Origin: Candidatus Rothia avicola
GTDB taxonomy: Bacteria > Actinomycetota > Actinomycetes > Actinomycetales > Micrococcaceae
Assembly (NCBI GenBank): GCA_019115985.1
Contig: DXCN01000059.1
Location: 1-39,218 of the forward strand
Direction: 5' to 3'
Length of the DNA: 39,218 nt
Shown here: piece after piece, positions 8,530 to 16,942 of the stretch
Layout of the letters: each line of letters starts with the position of its first letter
Numbering within the stretch: the first letter of the stretch is position 1
Made by a program: the position numbers and the translations under genes
The notes under the pieces: generated by a model
Database searches by the model: none
What the model saw: the letters and a program-made list of their open reading frames with translations, nothing else
Told to the model about the DNA's origin: nothing

Positions 8530-10050
8530 TTGACTGAACAGGGCAACACCCCCGCCGAAACCACCGCCTTCGACCACGGCGTCTCAGAGCAGATGCAGAT
8601 TCGCCTCGAAAAGCGCGCCAAGCTGCTCGAATCTGGCCGCGAAGCCTACCCCGTGGGCGTCCCCGTCACCCACACCATCACCGAAATTCGTGAGAAGTAC
8701 GATGGCAAGCTTGAAGCAGACCAGACCACCGGCGACATCGTTGGTGTGGCCGGACGCGTCGTTTTCGTCCGCAACACCGGCAAGCTCTGCTTCGCCTCCC
8801 TGCAGCAGGGTAACGGCACCCGCATTCAGGCCATGATTTCGCTGGCCAGCGTGGGCGAAGAATCCCTGGCTGACTGGAAGGCCCTGGTTGACCTGGGCGA
8901 CCACGTCTTCGTCAAGGGCGAGGTCATCTCATCCCGCCGCGGCGAGCTCTCCATCATGGCGGACGAATGGCAGATGGCATCCAAGGCCCTGCGCCCCATG
9001 CCCAACCTGCACTCCGACCTGAACGAAGAGACCCGCGTCCGCCAGCGCTACCTCGACCTGATGGTGCGCGACGAAGCCCGTGACCTGGTCATCAAGCGCG
9101 CCAAGATCACCCAGACCGTGCGTAACGTGCTGAATGACCACGGCTACATCGAGCTGGAAACCCCCATCCTGCAGCTCATTCACGGTGGTGCGGCCGCCCG
9201 CCCCTTCGAAACCCACCTGAACGCTTTTGACCAGCCCATGACCCTGCGCATCGCCACCGAGCTCTTCCTCAAGCGTGCTGAGGTGGGCGGCCTGGAACGT
9301 GTCTACGAAATTGGCCGTGTCTTCCGCAACGAGGGCGTAGACTCCACCCACAGCCCCGAATTCACCACCCTGGAATGCTACGAGGCCTACGCCGACCAGT
9401 TCGTCATGGCCAAGCGCATGCAGGAAATCATCATGGCCTGCGCCGACGCTGTGGGCGTGCACCAGATTGAAACCGAAGCCGGTACCATCGACCTGACCGG
9501 TGAATGGAAGTGGCTAGGTGTTTACCCCGGCCTGTCCGAGGCCGTGGGCGTTGAGATTACCCCCGCCACCACCGCAGAAGAACTGCGCGCTATCGCCGAG
9601 AAGCACGAGGTCCCCGTTGACCCCAAGTGGGACGCCGAGAAGCTGGTTGTTGAGCTCTTCGGTGAAATCGTTGAACCCACCCTCATCAACCCCACCTTCG
9701 TCTACGACTACCCGCCCTCAGCCCAGCCGCTGGCCCGCCAGCACCGCTCTGAGGCCAACCTCATCGAGGCCTGGGACCTCATCATCGGCGGTATGGAGCG
9801 AGGCACCGCCTTCTCCGAGCTCATTGACCCCGTGATCCAGCGTGAGCGCCTGACCGAGCAGTCCAAGCTGGCAGCAGGTGGCGACGACGAGGCCATGCAG
9901 CTCGACGATGACTTTCTGCGCGCCCTCGAATACGGTGCTCCCCCCATGGGCGGCCTGGGGCTGGGCATCGACCGCCTGATTATGCTCTTCACCGGTGTAG
10001 GCATCCGCGAAACCATCCTCTTCCCGCTCATGAAGCCCGAAGCTGAGTAA
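8530..10050 (+). CDS. lysS: Lysyl-tRNA synthetase, class II
   Basis: The 506-residue enzyme charges tRNA-Lys. The N-terminal OB-fold anticodon-binding domain spans about residues 60-165 (VAGRVVFVRNTGKLCFASLQ), and the class II catalytic core follows, with motif 2 YEIGRVFRNEGVDSTHSPEF and motif 3 GLGLGIDRLIMLFTG. The start codon is TTG at 8530, with AGAACAGG upstream; there is no nearer ATG or GTG that keeps the N-terminus. A rho-independent terminator follows directly. A tRNA-Lys gene also occurs in this window but far away. Confidence 0.96.
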   Translation: MTEQGNTPAETTAFDHGVSEQMQIRLEKRAKLLESGREAYPVGVPVTHTITEIREKYDGKLEADQTTGDIVGVAGRVVFVRNTGKLCFASLQQGNGTRIQAMISLASVGEESLADWKALVDLGDHVFVKGEVISSRRGELSIMADEWQMASKALRPMPNLHSDLNEETRVRQRYLDLMVRDEARDLVIKRAKITQTVRNVLNDHGYIELETPILQLIHGGAAARPFETHLNAFDQPMTLRIATELFLKRAEVGGLERVYEIGRVFRNEGVDSTHSPEFTTLECYEAYADQFVMAKRMQEIIMACADAVGVHQIETEAGTIDLTGEWKWLGVYPGLSEAVGVEITPATTAEELRAIAEKHEVPVDPKWDAEKLVVELFGEIVEPTLINPTFVYDYPPSAQPLARQHRSEANLIEAWDLIIGGMERGTAFSELIDPVIQRERLTEQSKLAAGGDDEAMQLDDDFLRALEYGAPPMGGLGLGIDRLIMLFTGVGIRETILFPLMKPEAE

Positions 10051-10070
10051 AGCGTCCTTACCACCCCTCT

Positions 10071-10103
10071 AGCCCGCCTGGCAGCCTGCCGGGCGGGCTT
10101 TTT
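10071..10103 (+). terminator. Intrinsic terminator of lysS
   Basis: AGCCCGCC (10071-10078) pairs with GGCGGGCT (10092-10099) and is followed by a T run. Confidence 0.9.
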
Positions 10104-10170
10104 CGCGCCCTGTTTGCCAGCTATCTGGGGTAGATTGGAGGGAGCATAACCCCACGAAAGGTAAGAAGAG

Positions 10171-10368
10171 ATGGAATTCCTGATTGGCCTGGTTCCCTCC
10201 ATCGGTGCAGGCCTGGTGCTTTATTTCATTTTGCGCTGGATGAACCGCGCTGACCGCACAGAGCGCGCCGCCCGGCAGGATATCGAAAAGGACGCCGAAG
10301 CCTGGTACCGCTCTGTAAAAAAAGCGGACGGAACCCGAGACCCTTTTGGAACATCAGAAACTAAATAA
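10171..10368 (+). CDS. Small single-pass membrane protein
   Basis: The 65-residue protein has one N-terminal transmembrane helix (about residues 3-23, LIGLVPSIGAGLVLYFILRW) and a highly charged cytoplasmic tail rich in Arg, Asp, Glu and Lys. GAAAGG lies 9 bases upstream of the ATG. Codon usage matches neighbouring genes, so it is very likely real. It sits between lysS and lsr2 and has its own upstream space. I do not recognise a function; similar short proteins occur beside lsr2 in related genera. Confidence 0.7.
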   Translation: MEFLIGLVPSIGAGLVLYFILRWMNRADRTERAARQDIEKDAEAWYRSVKKADGTRDPFGTSETK

Positions 10369-10407
10369 AACCCTTTGTGTTCTCTAAAGCGTGACCTTAC
10401 TTCCTTT

Positions 10408-10436
10408 TTGAGAAAAGAATATGTATTATCTATTTT
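10408..10436 (+). promoter_or_regulatory. Promoter for lsr2
   Basis: TTGAGA (10408-10413) and TATTTT (10431-10436) are separated by exactly 17 bases in AT-rich DNA. Transcription would begin near 10443, giving a leader of about 127 nt. The leader contains the imperfect stem GGGTAGAGGC/GCCTCCCTACCC and the short stem GTTGAG/CTCAAC before the AAGGAG ribosome binding site. Confidence 0.6.
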
Positions 10437-10569
10437 AGTCATCAAGGGTGACTAACTCGATTGCGTACCCCACAGACAAGGGTAGAGGCTGATATTTCCT
10501 ACAGGCCTCCCTACCCACAAACGCGGTTGAGCTCATATTCCCTCAACAACTTCATCCAAGGAGAAAATA

Positions 10570-10923
10570 ATGGCTCAGAAGGTCAAGATTATTCTTGAAG
10601 ACGATCTCGACGGCGGCCCCGCAGAAGAAACTGTACGCTTCGGTCTCGATGGCGGCCAGTTCGAAATCGATCTTTCTAGCGCCAACGCTGCCCGTCTGCG
10701 CGACGCCATCCGTCCTTTCGCCGCTAAGGCCCGCCGCGTCCAGGGTGCCCAGCGCACCCCCGGCCGCCCCGCAGGCTCACGCACCACCGCTAAGCGTAAC
10801 CCCGAAATCGCTAAAATTCGTAAGTGGGCCCAGGAAAACGGCTACGAGGTTTCTAGCCGCGGCCGTATTCACCAGAACATTCAGGATGCCTACTACAAGG
10901 CTATGGGCAAAGAAAGCAAGTAA
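10570..10923 (+). CDS. lsr2: Lsr2 nucleoid-associated protein
   Basis: Lsr2 is the actinobacterial H-NS analogue: it bridges AT-rich DNA and silences acquired genes. The 117-residue product begins MAQKVKIILEDDLDGGPAEE, the N-terminal beta-sheet dimerisation domain. After a Pro/Arg/Lys-rich linker (residues 57-77) comes the C-terminal DNA-binding domain (about 78-117, IAKIRKWAQENGYEVSSRGR). The SRGRI segment contains the RGR AT-hook-like motif that inserts in the minor groove. AAGGAG lies 8 bases upstream of the ATG. The AT-richer AbiE-like locus at 14091 and the tRNA-linked island are natural targets within this window (inference). Confidence 0.96.
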   Translation: MAQKVKIILEDDLDGGPAEETVRFGLDGGQFEIDLSSANAARLRDAIRPFAAKARRVQGAQRTPGRPAGSRTTAKRNPEIAKIRKWAQENGYEVSSRGRIHQNIQDAYYKAMGKESK

Positions 10924-10944
10924 ATAATCTTCTTCTTGTCTCTA

Positions 10945-10976
10945 TGAGGTGGAACCCGATGGGCGGGTTCCGCCTC
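10945..10976 (+). terminator. Hairpin after lsr2
   Basis: A 13-14 bp stem, TGAGGTGGAACCCG with CGGGTTCCGCCTCA, contains one G-T wobble. It is followed by AT-rich but not strictly T-rich sequence, so it may be a terminator or an mRNA-stabilising 3' end. Confidence 0.65.
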
Positions 10977-11057
10977 AATTATTTATAAGCGACCTATAAA
11001 ACATGCGTGTAGAAGAAAAATTGGGTGATTTTCGGCAGGTCCTATCGGGTAAATGAA

Positions 11058-11283
11058 GCTTATTCAATAAGTGCGGGTGAAGCATGCTCACAGCGAAGCT
11101 GCTGGCACCGATGAAGTGAGCGAGTGCGAGTGCGCGAGCACACAAGAGCGAACGAAATCCGCCGTTAGGCGGGGCGTGAGGGTCAGGCTTGCGCCTATTC
11201 CGCCCGCAGATTTATTTCCTCGCGCGCTCGGAATCTGCTGGGCTTCATCCAGTGTGAGCATGCGGAACCCCTGATAAATAAGC
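11058..11283. repeat. Dispersed palindromic intergenic repeat, copy 2
   Basis: This copy lies between lsr2 and clpC. Outer arms are GCTTATT (11058-11064) with AATAAGC (11277-11283), and GCATGCTCAC (11082-11091) with GTGAGCATGC (11254-11263). The central hairpin pairs GCAGATT (11206-11212) with AATCTGC (11232-11238), extended by GCCC/GGGC across one bulge, around a loop nearly identical to that of copy 1. The segment 11082-11179 is the reverse complement of the right half of copy 1. Arms differ between copies by paired changes (CAGGCTCAC/GTGAGCCTG against GCATGCTCAC/GTGAGCATGC), which argues for selection on folding. Confidence 0.8.
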
Positions 11284-11370
11284 CCCATTCATTCCGTGGC
11301 GAACAGGGCCCCGCAGGCTGAAAAACGCGCGTAATCTTTTGGGTAATAGTAAGTTTCCAAGGAGTGTTCA

Positions 11371-13989
11371 ATGTTTGAACGGTTTACCGACCGCGCCCGC
11401 CGCGTCATCGTGCTTGCCCAAGAAGAAGCACGCATGCTGAACCACAACTACATCGGCACCGAACACATTCTGCTCGGTCTGATCCACGAGGGTGAAGGTA
11501 TTGCGGCTCGCGCTCTTGAGTCGCTCGGTATTAATCTCACTGCCGTGCGCGACCAGGTGCAGGACATCATCGGTTCTGGCCCCCAGGCGTCCAGCGGTCA
11601 TATTCCCTTTACCCCGCGCGCTAAGAAGGTTCTTGAGCTGTCGATGCGCGAGGCTATCCAGCTGAACCACGGCTACATCGGTACCGAGCACATCCTGCTG
11701 GGTATGGTGCGCGCTAATGAGGGTGTGGGCAACCAGATCCTGACCAAGCTGGGTGCTGAGCCCGCTAAGGTTCGCCAGACCGTGATGGACCTGATTTCTG
11801 GCTACCCCGGTAACAACAACGGTGAGGGCGGTAAGGAGACTGCCGGTGTGGGCGCGGGCAACTCCCGCGAGGGCACCCCGGCTGGGTCTGCCATTCTTGA
11901 CCAGTTCGGACGCAACCTCACAGCTGCGGCGCGCGAGGGCAAGCTTGACCCCGTGATTGGTCGCCATAAGGAGATGGAGCGCGTTATGCAGGTGCTCTCT
12001 CGCCGTACCAAGAATAACCCCGTGCTGATTGGTGAGCCCGGTGTGGGTAAGACCGCCGTTGCTGAGGGCCTGGCCCAGGCTATCGTCCACGGGGACGTTC
12101 CTGAGACCCTCAAGGATAAGCACCTTTACACCCTGGATCTGGGTTCCATGGTGGCCGGTTCTCGTTACCGCGGTGACTTCGAAGAGCGCATGAAGAAGGT
12201 GCTGAAGGAGATCCGCAACCGCGGCGACATCATCCTCTTCATTGATGAGATCCATACCCTAGTTGGTGCCGGTGCCGCTGAGGGCGCTATCGACGCAGCC
12301 TCAATTCTGAAGCCCATGCTGGCCCGTGGCGAGCTGCAGACCATCGGTGCAACCACCCTCGATGAGTACCGCAAGCACATTGAGAAGGACCCTGCCCTGG
12401 AGCGCCGCTTCCAGCCTATCCAGGTCGACGAGCCCAGCCCCGAACTGGCTGTTGAGATTCTCAAGGGCCTGCGCGATAAGTACGAGGCCCACCACCGCGT
12501 CACCATCTCAGATGAAGCCCTGGAAACCGCCGTTAACCTGGCCCACCGCTACATCTCTGACCGCTTCCTACCCGATAAGGCTGTTGACCTGATTGACGAG
12601 GCCGGTGCCCGCCTGCGCATCAAGCGCATGACCGCTCCGCCTGAAATCAAGGCGCTCGAAGAGCGCATCGCCAAGCTCAAGGGCGAGAAGGAAGAAGCCA
12701 TTGCAGCTAACGAGTTCGAGAAGGCAGCTGATCTGCGTGATAAGGAGCAGAAGCTGGCTGCTGAGAAGGAAGAAGCCGAGCAGCAGTGGCGCAATGCCGG
12801 CGACGCCTTCGGTGAGGTGACCCCCGAGGTTATCGCCGACGTCCTTGCCTTCTCCACCGGTGTTCCGGTCTACAAGATCACCGAGGAAGAGTCCGGCCGT
12901 CTGCTCAAGATGGAAGAGGAGCTGCACAAGCGCGTCATCGGCCAGGAGAACGCTATCAAGGCTCTCTCCCGTTCAATCCGCCGTACCCGTGCGGGCCTCA
13001 AGGACCCCAAGCGTCCCGGTGGCTCCTTTATCTTTGCAGGCCCCACCGGTGTCGGTAAGACCGAGCTGGCTAAGGCCCTGGCTGAGTTCCTCTTTGGCGA
13101 CGAGGATGCCCTCATCACCCTGGACATGTCGGAGTACCAGGAGAAGCACACTGTGTCCCGCCTCTTCGGTGCCCCTCCCGGCTACGTTGGCTACGAGGAG
13201 GGCGGCCAGCTGACCGAGAAGGTTCGCCGTAAGCCCTTCTCCGTTGTGCTCTTTGACGAGGTCGAAAAGGCTCACGCTGACCTGTTCAACTCCCTGCTGC
13301 AGATTCTGGAAGACGGCCGCCTGACCGACTCCCAGGGGCGCGTGGTGGACTTCAAGAACACCGTCATCATCATGACCACCAACCTAGGTTCCCGCGAAAT
13401 GGCCCGCCGTGTGCCCGTGGGCTTCCAGCAGGTCGGCGACGACCAGGGCTCCTACGAGCGTATGCAGGGCCGCGCGATGGAATCCCTCAAGGAGCACTTC
13501 CGCCCCGAGTTCCTCAACCGCGTGGACGACATCATCGTCTTCCCCCAGCTCTCCGAGTCTGAGATTCTGCAGATTGTTGACCTCTTCATTGCCCGCCTGG
13601 CCAAGCGCCTGGCTGAGCAGGATATGTCAATTGAGCTGACCGATAAGGCTAAGGCTCTCATGGCAGCTAAGGGCTACGACCCCTCTATGGGTGCCCGCCC
13701 GCTGCGCCGCGAGATACAGCGCAACCTGGAAGACCCGCTCTCTGAGAAGATTCTCTTCGGTGAGATCAAGTCCGGTGAGAAGATTACCGTGGACGTTGAA
13801 GGCGAGGGTGACCTGGCCAAGTTCACCTTCTCGTCAGCTCCCCTGGGTGAGCTGGACGCCGAGGCCTTCGACAAGGCCTTTGGCGAGGACGAGAAAGAGC
13901 TGCCCGCAATCCCCGAAGCTGAGGTAGCTAACGAGATCGCCGAGCAGCGTTTCGAGGCTGAAGAGGCCCGCGAAGCCGACGAGCGCTAA
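11371..13989 (+). CDS. clpC: ClpC AAA+ unfoldase, ATP-binding subunit of Clp protease
   Basis: ClpC unfolds substrates and feeds them to ClpP. The 872-residue protein has the duplicated N-domain ([20 protein letters not shown] and [19 protein letters not shown]). AAA-1 carries Walker [17 protein letters not shown] (near residue 222) and Walker [15 protein letters not shown]-like coiled middle domain follows ([19 protein letters not shown], near 450), then AAA-2 with Walker [17 protein letters not shown] (near 560) and Walker [11 protein letters not shown]. The C-terminus is acidic. AAGGAG lies 7 bases before the ATG. The ORF is complete, and its length is slightly above the usual 840-850 because of the acidic tail. 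Confidence 0.97.
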   Translation: MFERFTDRARRVIVLAQEEARMLNHNYIGTEHILLGLIHEGEGIAARALESLGINLTAVRDQVQDIIGSGPQASSGHIPFTPRAKKVLELSMREAIQLNHGYIGTEHILLGMVRANEGVGNQILTKLGAEPAKVRQTVMDLISGYPGNNNGEGGKETAGVGAGNSREGTPAGSAILDQFGRNLTAAAREGKLDPVIGRHKEMERVMQVLSRRTKNNPVLIGEPGVGKTAVAEGLAQAIVHGDVPETLKDKHLYTLDLGSMVAGSRYRGDFEERMKKVLKEIRNRGDIILFIDEIHTLVGAGAAEGAIDAASILKPMLARGELQTIGATTLDEYRKHIEKDPALERRFQPIQVDEPSPELAVEILKGLRDKYEAHHRVTISDEALETAVNLAHRYISDRFLPDKAVDLIDEAGARLRIKRMTAPPEIKALEERIAKLKGEKEEAIAANEFEKAADLRDKEQKLAAEKEEAEQQWRNAGDAFGEVTPEVIADVLAFSTGVPVYKITEEESGRLLKMEEELHKRVIGQENAIKALSRSIRRTRAGLKDPKRPGGSFIFAGPTGVGKTELAKALAEFLFGDEDALITLDMSEYQEKHTVSRLFGAPPGYVGYEEGGQLTEKVRRKPFSVVLFDEVEKAHADLFNSLLQILEDGRLTDSQGRVVDFKNTVIIMTTNLGSREMARRVPVGFQQVGDDQGSYERMQGRAMESLKEHFRPEFLNRVDDIIVFPQLSESEILQIVDLFIARLAKRLAEQDMSIELTDKAKALMAAKGYDPSMGARPLRREIQRNLEDPLSEKILFGEIKSGEKITVDVEGEGDLAKFTFSSAPLGELDAEAFDKAFGEDEKELPAIPEAEVANEIAEQRFEAEEAREADER

Positions 13990-14007
13990 GTCGCCTCTGT
14001 AAGTGCA

Positions 14008-14054
14008 AGCCGCCTGCGGCGTCCTGATACCAAGGACGCCGTAGGCGGCTTTTT
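14008..14054 (+). terminator. Intrinsic terminator of clpC
   Basis: AGCCGCCTGCGGCGTCCT pairs with AGGACGCCGTAGGCGGCT with a single mismatch and is followed by T5. It separates clpC from the AbiE-like locus. Confidence 0.92.
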
Positions 14055-14105
14055 GTTCACAAATTTTGATTGTTCACATATTATGAATATGTGGAAAATG
14101 TGAAC
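14053..14105 (+). promoter_or_regulatory. Promoter and candidate operator of the AbiE-like operon
   Basis: The -10 box TATTAT (14079-14084) lies 6 nt before the GTG at 14091, giving a leaderless arrangement. Around it are two direct copies of TTGTTCACA (14053-14061, 14070-14078), an inverted TGTGAAC (14099-14105), and CATATT/AATATG (14077-14082, 14086-14091) overlapping the -10 box. AbiEi antitoxins repress their own operon by binding repeats near the promoter, so these are candidate binding sites. Confidence 0.55.
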
Positions 14106-15131
14106 GGAACTGTTTTTGAAAGGGCCTTAGGGCGACTTATGGAGCTCTTTCCAAGAGGCAGATGGGAGGCTGAGAAGTCTCTTTTCTACCCTTGCGAAGG
14201 GCAAAAGCCATACTTTCTAGAAGCTCGGGAAGCATCACGTAACTCTGTTAATGCTTCGATATTTATGCGACAAGTGAAAATGAATAGACAGCAAGCACCA
14301 GAAATGCAGGAAGTTTATGATGAAGTGAATGCAACGACTTTGCTGGTTTTACCGTATGTAACTCCAAGCTTCCATGAATGGATCCGGCAGCAAAATCAAC
14401 AGTTTATCGACGTTGCAGGAAATGCCTATCTTGAGGGTCACGGTTACAGGATATGGATTGAAGGAAGAAAAAAGGGCGGTAACCTTAGTCAAGGCTCCTC
14501 GAAGAGTGCATCGAGAGCTTTTACTCCTGCAGGGCTTAGGGTTGTTTTTGCAGTTCTGGTGAACCCTGATTTGCTTAATGAACCTGTTAGAACACTGGCA
14601 GATGCTGCTGGGGTGTCGATTGGTGCTGTTTCAAATGCTCTCAGAGATTTGGACCGGGATGGTTATATAAGGGTAGCGAGGAGCGGACGTTTTCTTCTGA
14701 AGCCTCAGCAGCTCGCCCGACGGTGGGTAGAGCTTTATGCTGGCATTCTTAAACCCAAGCTCCGTACCCGGGTTTGTTTAGGGCCTGGGCCTTACGAAAT
14801 TGTTGAAGAGGTGAAGGCCTGGGATAGCGACGTCCAGCTGGGCGGTGAAACGGCAATGTTGACTAAGGGTTACGGGATTCGCCCTGAAGAAAGCCTGTTT
14901 TATGGCGTTTACCCTTGGAAAGAGGTAACTCGTGCTTTGCGGCTTCGTCCTGATCCTGAGGGCAACATCGTACTGAGAGAGAGATTTTGGAATCCCACTT
15001 ATTTCCCTAAGAGTGGCTTAGCACCTTCCTTGCTTATCTTTGCTGATGAGTTTGCAGATGGGGATGAGCGTCAAGCCCTGATAGCACAAGAGATGTGGAG
15101 CCATGATGAAGACCTTCAAAGGTTCCACTAG
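14091..15131 (+). CDS. AbiEi-like type IV antitoxin / transcriptional regulator
   Basis: The first gene of a two-gene locus encodes about 346 residues. The N-terminal 150 residues end in INNQFID-like VAGNAYLEGHGYRIWIEGRK, a motif pattern I associate with AbiEi-family antitoxins but cannot place further. Residues about 165-215 (LLNEPVRTLADAAGVSIGAV and the following ALRDLDRDGYI) form a clear winged-helix DNA-binding domain. The C-terminal third may be the toxin-neutralising part. A TTG at 14070 would give 353 residues; I prefer GTG 14091 because a -10 box ends 6 bases upstream. Base composition is clearly more AT-rich than neighbours, which suggests horizontal acquisition. The family assignment is from motif and context only. 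Confidence 0.7.
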   Translation: MENVNGTVFERALGRLMELFPRGRWEAEKSLFYPCEGQKPYFLEAREASRNSVNASIFMRQVKMNRQQAPEMQEVYDEVNATTLLVLPYVTPSFHEWIRQQNQQFIDVAGNAYLEGHGYRIWIEGRKKGGNLSQGSSKSASRAFTPAGLRVVFAVLVNPDLLNEPVRTLADAAGVSIGAVSNALRDLDRDGYIRVARSGRFLLKPQQLARRWVELYAGILKPKLRTRVCLGPGPYEIVEEVKAWDSDVQLGGETAMLTKGYGIRPEESLFYGVYPWKEVTRALRLRPDPEGNIVLRERFWNPTYFPKSGLAPSLLIFADEFADGDERQALIAQEMWSHDEDLQRFH

Positions 15132-15918
15132 CGACGACGTGTTTGCCTTTCTTGAGGACAAGATACTAGAAATTGATAACTTACTGGGTAGACATGAGTA
15201 CATGATAATTGGCTCTTATGTAAGAGACATCCATCTGAATAGAGCCGGTTTGAAGAGTCCTAGAGGAACCCAGGACCTTGATGTGAGCGTTGCCGTTCAA
15301 GATTTCCCTGACTTTAGGGAAAAGCTTGATGCGTTTGGCTCTCAGCGTGGGGTGCTCACTCGCCGTTATCTTGGTGGAACACCCATTGATATTATCCCTT
15401 TTGGGCCCATAGCGAGGGATGGTTCTTTTAGCCATGGTGATAGTCGTTGGGAGCTTCGCGGTTTGGCGGAGGCCTATAAGACAGCTGAACTTCTTGAAAT
15501 AGGTGACGCTAGTGTAAAGATTCCTCGGTTACAAGCAATGATGGGGCTCAAAATCATTGCCTGGGGAGAGCGTCTGCTCCCAACCGACTGTAGCGATTTT
15601 CGTCATCTTCTGAGGGCTTCTACTAACCTCTCTCTGAATCAGGAGAAGGGGAGTATCTGGGATTCTGACGTGTGGGAGAATGAAGACATTATTGAGCTAT
15701 GTGAGGGAGACCCGGTGTTGCTAGCTGCCTACGAAGCAGGGCAAAAATTGGCTGGCCTGTTCTGGGGCGAGGCTCTGGAACAGTGTCTTGAGGTACTGGC
15801 AGATGAGAGTGAGCAGGAAGATTTTGCCATGTCTGCTCTGCGAGATATCAAGGAGGAGGAGAGTCGGAAAACATACAAAGACGCTCAGAAGGTCTTCCTG
15901 CGCGGTATGCAGAGCTAA
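15103..15918 (+). CDS. AbiEii-like nucleotidyltransferase toxin
   Basis: The 271-residue protein has a nucleotidyltransferase core near the N-terminus: IIGSYVRDIHLNRAG followed by GTQDLDVSVAV, giving the G-S...D-x-D pattern of DNA polymerase beta-like transferases. A further Asp lies in GTPIDIIPFG. AbiEii toxins of type IV toxin-antitoxin systems belong to this superfamily and act on tRNA or other RNA ends. It overlaps the preceding gene by 29 bases. GGAG lies 5-8 bases before ATGATG, so the start is 15103 or 15106. AT-rich base composition is shared with its partner. Calling it a toxin is inference from gene order (regulator first, transferase second). Confidence 0.7.
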   Translation: MMKTFKGSTSDDVFAFLEDKILEIDNLLGRHEYMIIGSYVRDIHLNRAGLKSPRGTQDLDVSVAVQDFPDFREKLDAFGSQRGVLTRRYLGGTPIDIIPFGPIARDGSFSHGDSRWELRGLAEAYKTAELLEIGDASVKIPRLQAMMGLKIIAWGERLLPTDCSDFRHLLRASTNLSLNQEKGSIWDSDVWENEDIIELCEGDPVLLAAYEAGQKLAGLFWGEALEQCLEVLADESEQEDFAMSALRDIKEEESRKTYKDAQKVFLRGMQS

Positions 15919-15964
15919 CGCGCTGTATCTTTGAATCGTCGGTTCTGTTTAAAAAGGAGGAGCT

Positions 15965-16031
15965 AGCCGTATGAGTCCTATCCCCTGAGATTTGAGAGAA
16001 TCGCCTATCCTGTGAGGGCGGACGGCTTTTT
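15965..16031 (+). terminator. Candidate terminator of the AbiE-like operon
   Basis: AGCCGT (15965-15970) pairs with ACGGCT (16022-16027), followed by T5. A small CGCC/GGCG stem lies inside. The loop is long, so confidence is moderate. Confidence 0.5.
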
Positions 16032-16133
16032 ACCTGATGGGTCGAATAAGGGGGAAATGATACCGAAACTTTACCAAGCTCCCAGGAAGGACACAGATTC
16101 TTTAAACCGTCACCCAAGGCTGGCTTGTCATAC

Positions 16134-16284
16134 TTGAGTCATACGGTTCGACAGAGCCCCTGAAGACTCAATGCCCCGGTGTGTGGGGCAACTTTAGGAC
16201 AAGAAGACTCTTGTGTGTATGTGTGTGTAATGATGTAAATCAGCTCTCGCACCGCTTAGCGGTCGGGGGCTGATTTATTGTTTA
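16134..16284 (+). ncRNA. Chain of stem-loops ending in a terminator; candidate small RNA
   Basis: Four hairpins follow one another: TTGAGTC/GACTCAA (16134-16140, 16165-16171), TGCCCC/GGGGCA (16172-16177, 16185-16190), ACAAGA/TCTTGT (16199-16204, 16209-16214), and AAATCAGC/GCTGATTT (16237-16244, 16269-16276) followed by ATTGTTTAT. A TG-rich microsatellite (16212-16228) lies between the last two. No ORF is evident and no clear promoter was found. It may be an sRNA, a processed 3' UTR or just a terminator with chance structure. The argA promoter lies downstream of it. Confidence 0.35.
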
Positions 16285-16332
16285 TGCGGCTTTGCGCCTC
16301 ACGGGGCTTTGGCCTCCGGGTGGGCAGGGCAG

Positions 16333-16338
16333 TAGCCT
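16333..16338 (+). promoter_or_regulatory. -10 box of a leaderless promoter for argA
   Basis: TAGCCT is followed by 6 nt and then the ATG at 16345. The same hexamer and spacing occur at folP. Confidence 0.55.
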
Positions 16339-16344
16339 TGAGAA

Positions 16345-16851
16345 ATGACAGATGTGACCGTCCGCCCCGCCACCGTGCACGATGTACCCGCTATCCAGGC
16401 CCTAGTACGCCCCCTGGCGCTTGAGGGGATCCTGCTTGATAAAGAGGCCGTGGCCTACTATGAAGCTATCCAGGAGTTCCTCATTGTTGAGGACGCCGCC
16501 GGGCAGGTTCTCGGCTGCGGAGCCCTGCACGTGATGTGGCAGAATATCGCTGAAATTAGGACGCTGGTGGCAGCTCCTGCTGCGCGCGGTCGGGGAGTGG
16601 GGCACACCCTGGTAGCCGCTCTGGTGGAGCGGGCCCGGCATCTGGGAGTTGCCAGTGTTTTTTGCCTGACCTTTGAGGTAGATTTCTTCAAGCGCCAGGG
16701 ATTTAGGGTGATGGAGAACCAGGATCAGATTGATTCTGAGACTTTTATGGAGCTGCTGCGGTCGCACGATGAGGGTGTGGCTGAGTTTCTTGACCTTGCC
16801 CGGGTGAAGCCCAATACGCTGGGAAATACCCGGATGATTCTGGAAATCTAG
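16345..16851 (+). CDS. argA: Single-domain N-acetylglutamate synthase (GNAT family)
   Basis: The 168-residue GNAT protein closely follows the short actinobacterial amino-acid N-acetyltransferase, as in the Mycobacterium tuberculosis ArgA (Rv2747), that makes N-acetylglutamate for arginine synthesis. Recognised stretches are VRPATVHDVPAIQALV at the start, CGALHVMWQNIAEIRTL, the acetyl-CoA loop ARGRGVGHTLVAAL, FFKRQGF and the diagnostic end GVAEFLDLARVKPNTLGNTR. It lacks the amino-acid-kinase-like domain of the E. coli enzyme, as expected. The gene stands alone between the AbiE-like locus and the duplicated cassette. Confidence 0.88.
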   Translation: MTDVTVRPATVHDVPAIQALVRPLALEGILLDKEAVAYYEAIQEFLIVEDAAGQVLGCGALHVMWQNIAEIRTLVAAPAARGRGVGHTLVAALVERARHLGVASVFCLTFEVDFFKRQGFRVMENQDQIDSETFMELLRSHDEGVAEFLDLARVKPNTLGNTRMILEI

Positions 16852-16942
16852 GGGGGAGGAGCTGGAGGTTTTTCTTCTGCAGGTCTAGAATACGTCTGGC
16901 TTTTAAGGTAATCTAGTTCACAACTTCTGAAAGGTGTGAACC

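Noticed and set aside
15955-15990. Five-codon minigene after GGAGGAG (ATG 15971 to TGA)
   Set aside because: It is too short to support and lies in the arm and loop of a terminator-like hairpin.
15919-16130. Possible signal recognition particle RNA (CAGGAAGGACACAG looked similar)
   Set aside because: The conserved SRP loop sequence and pairing are not present; only a short chance match.
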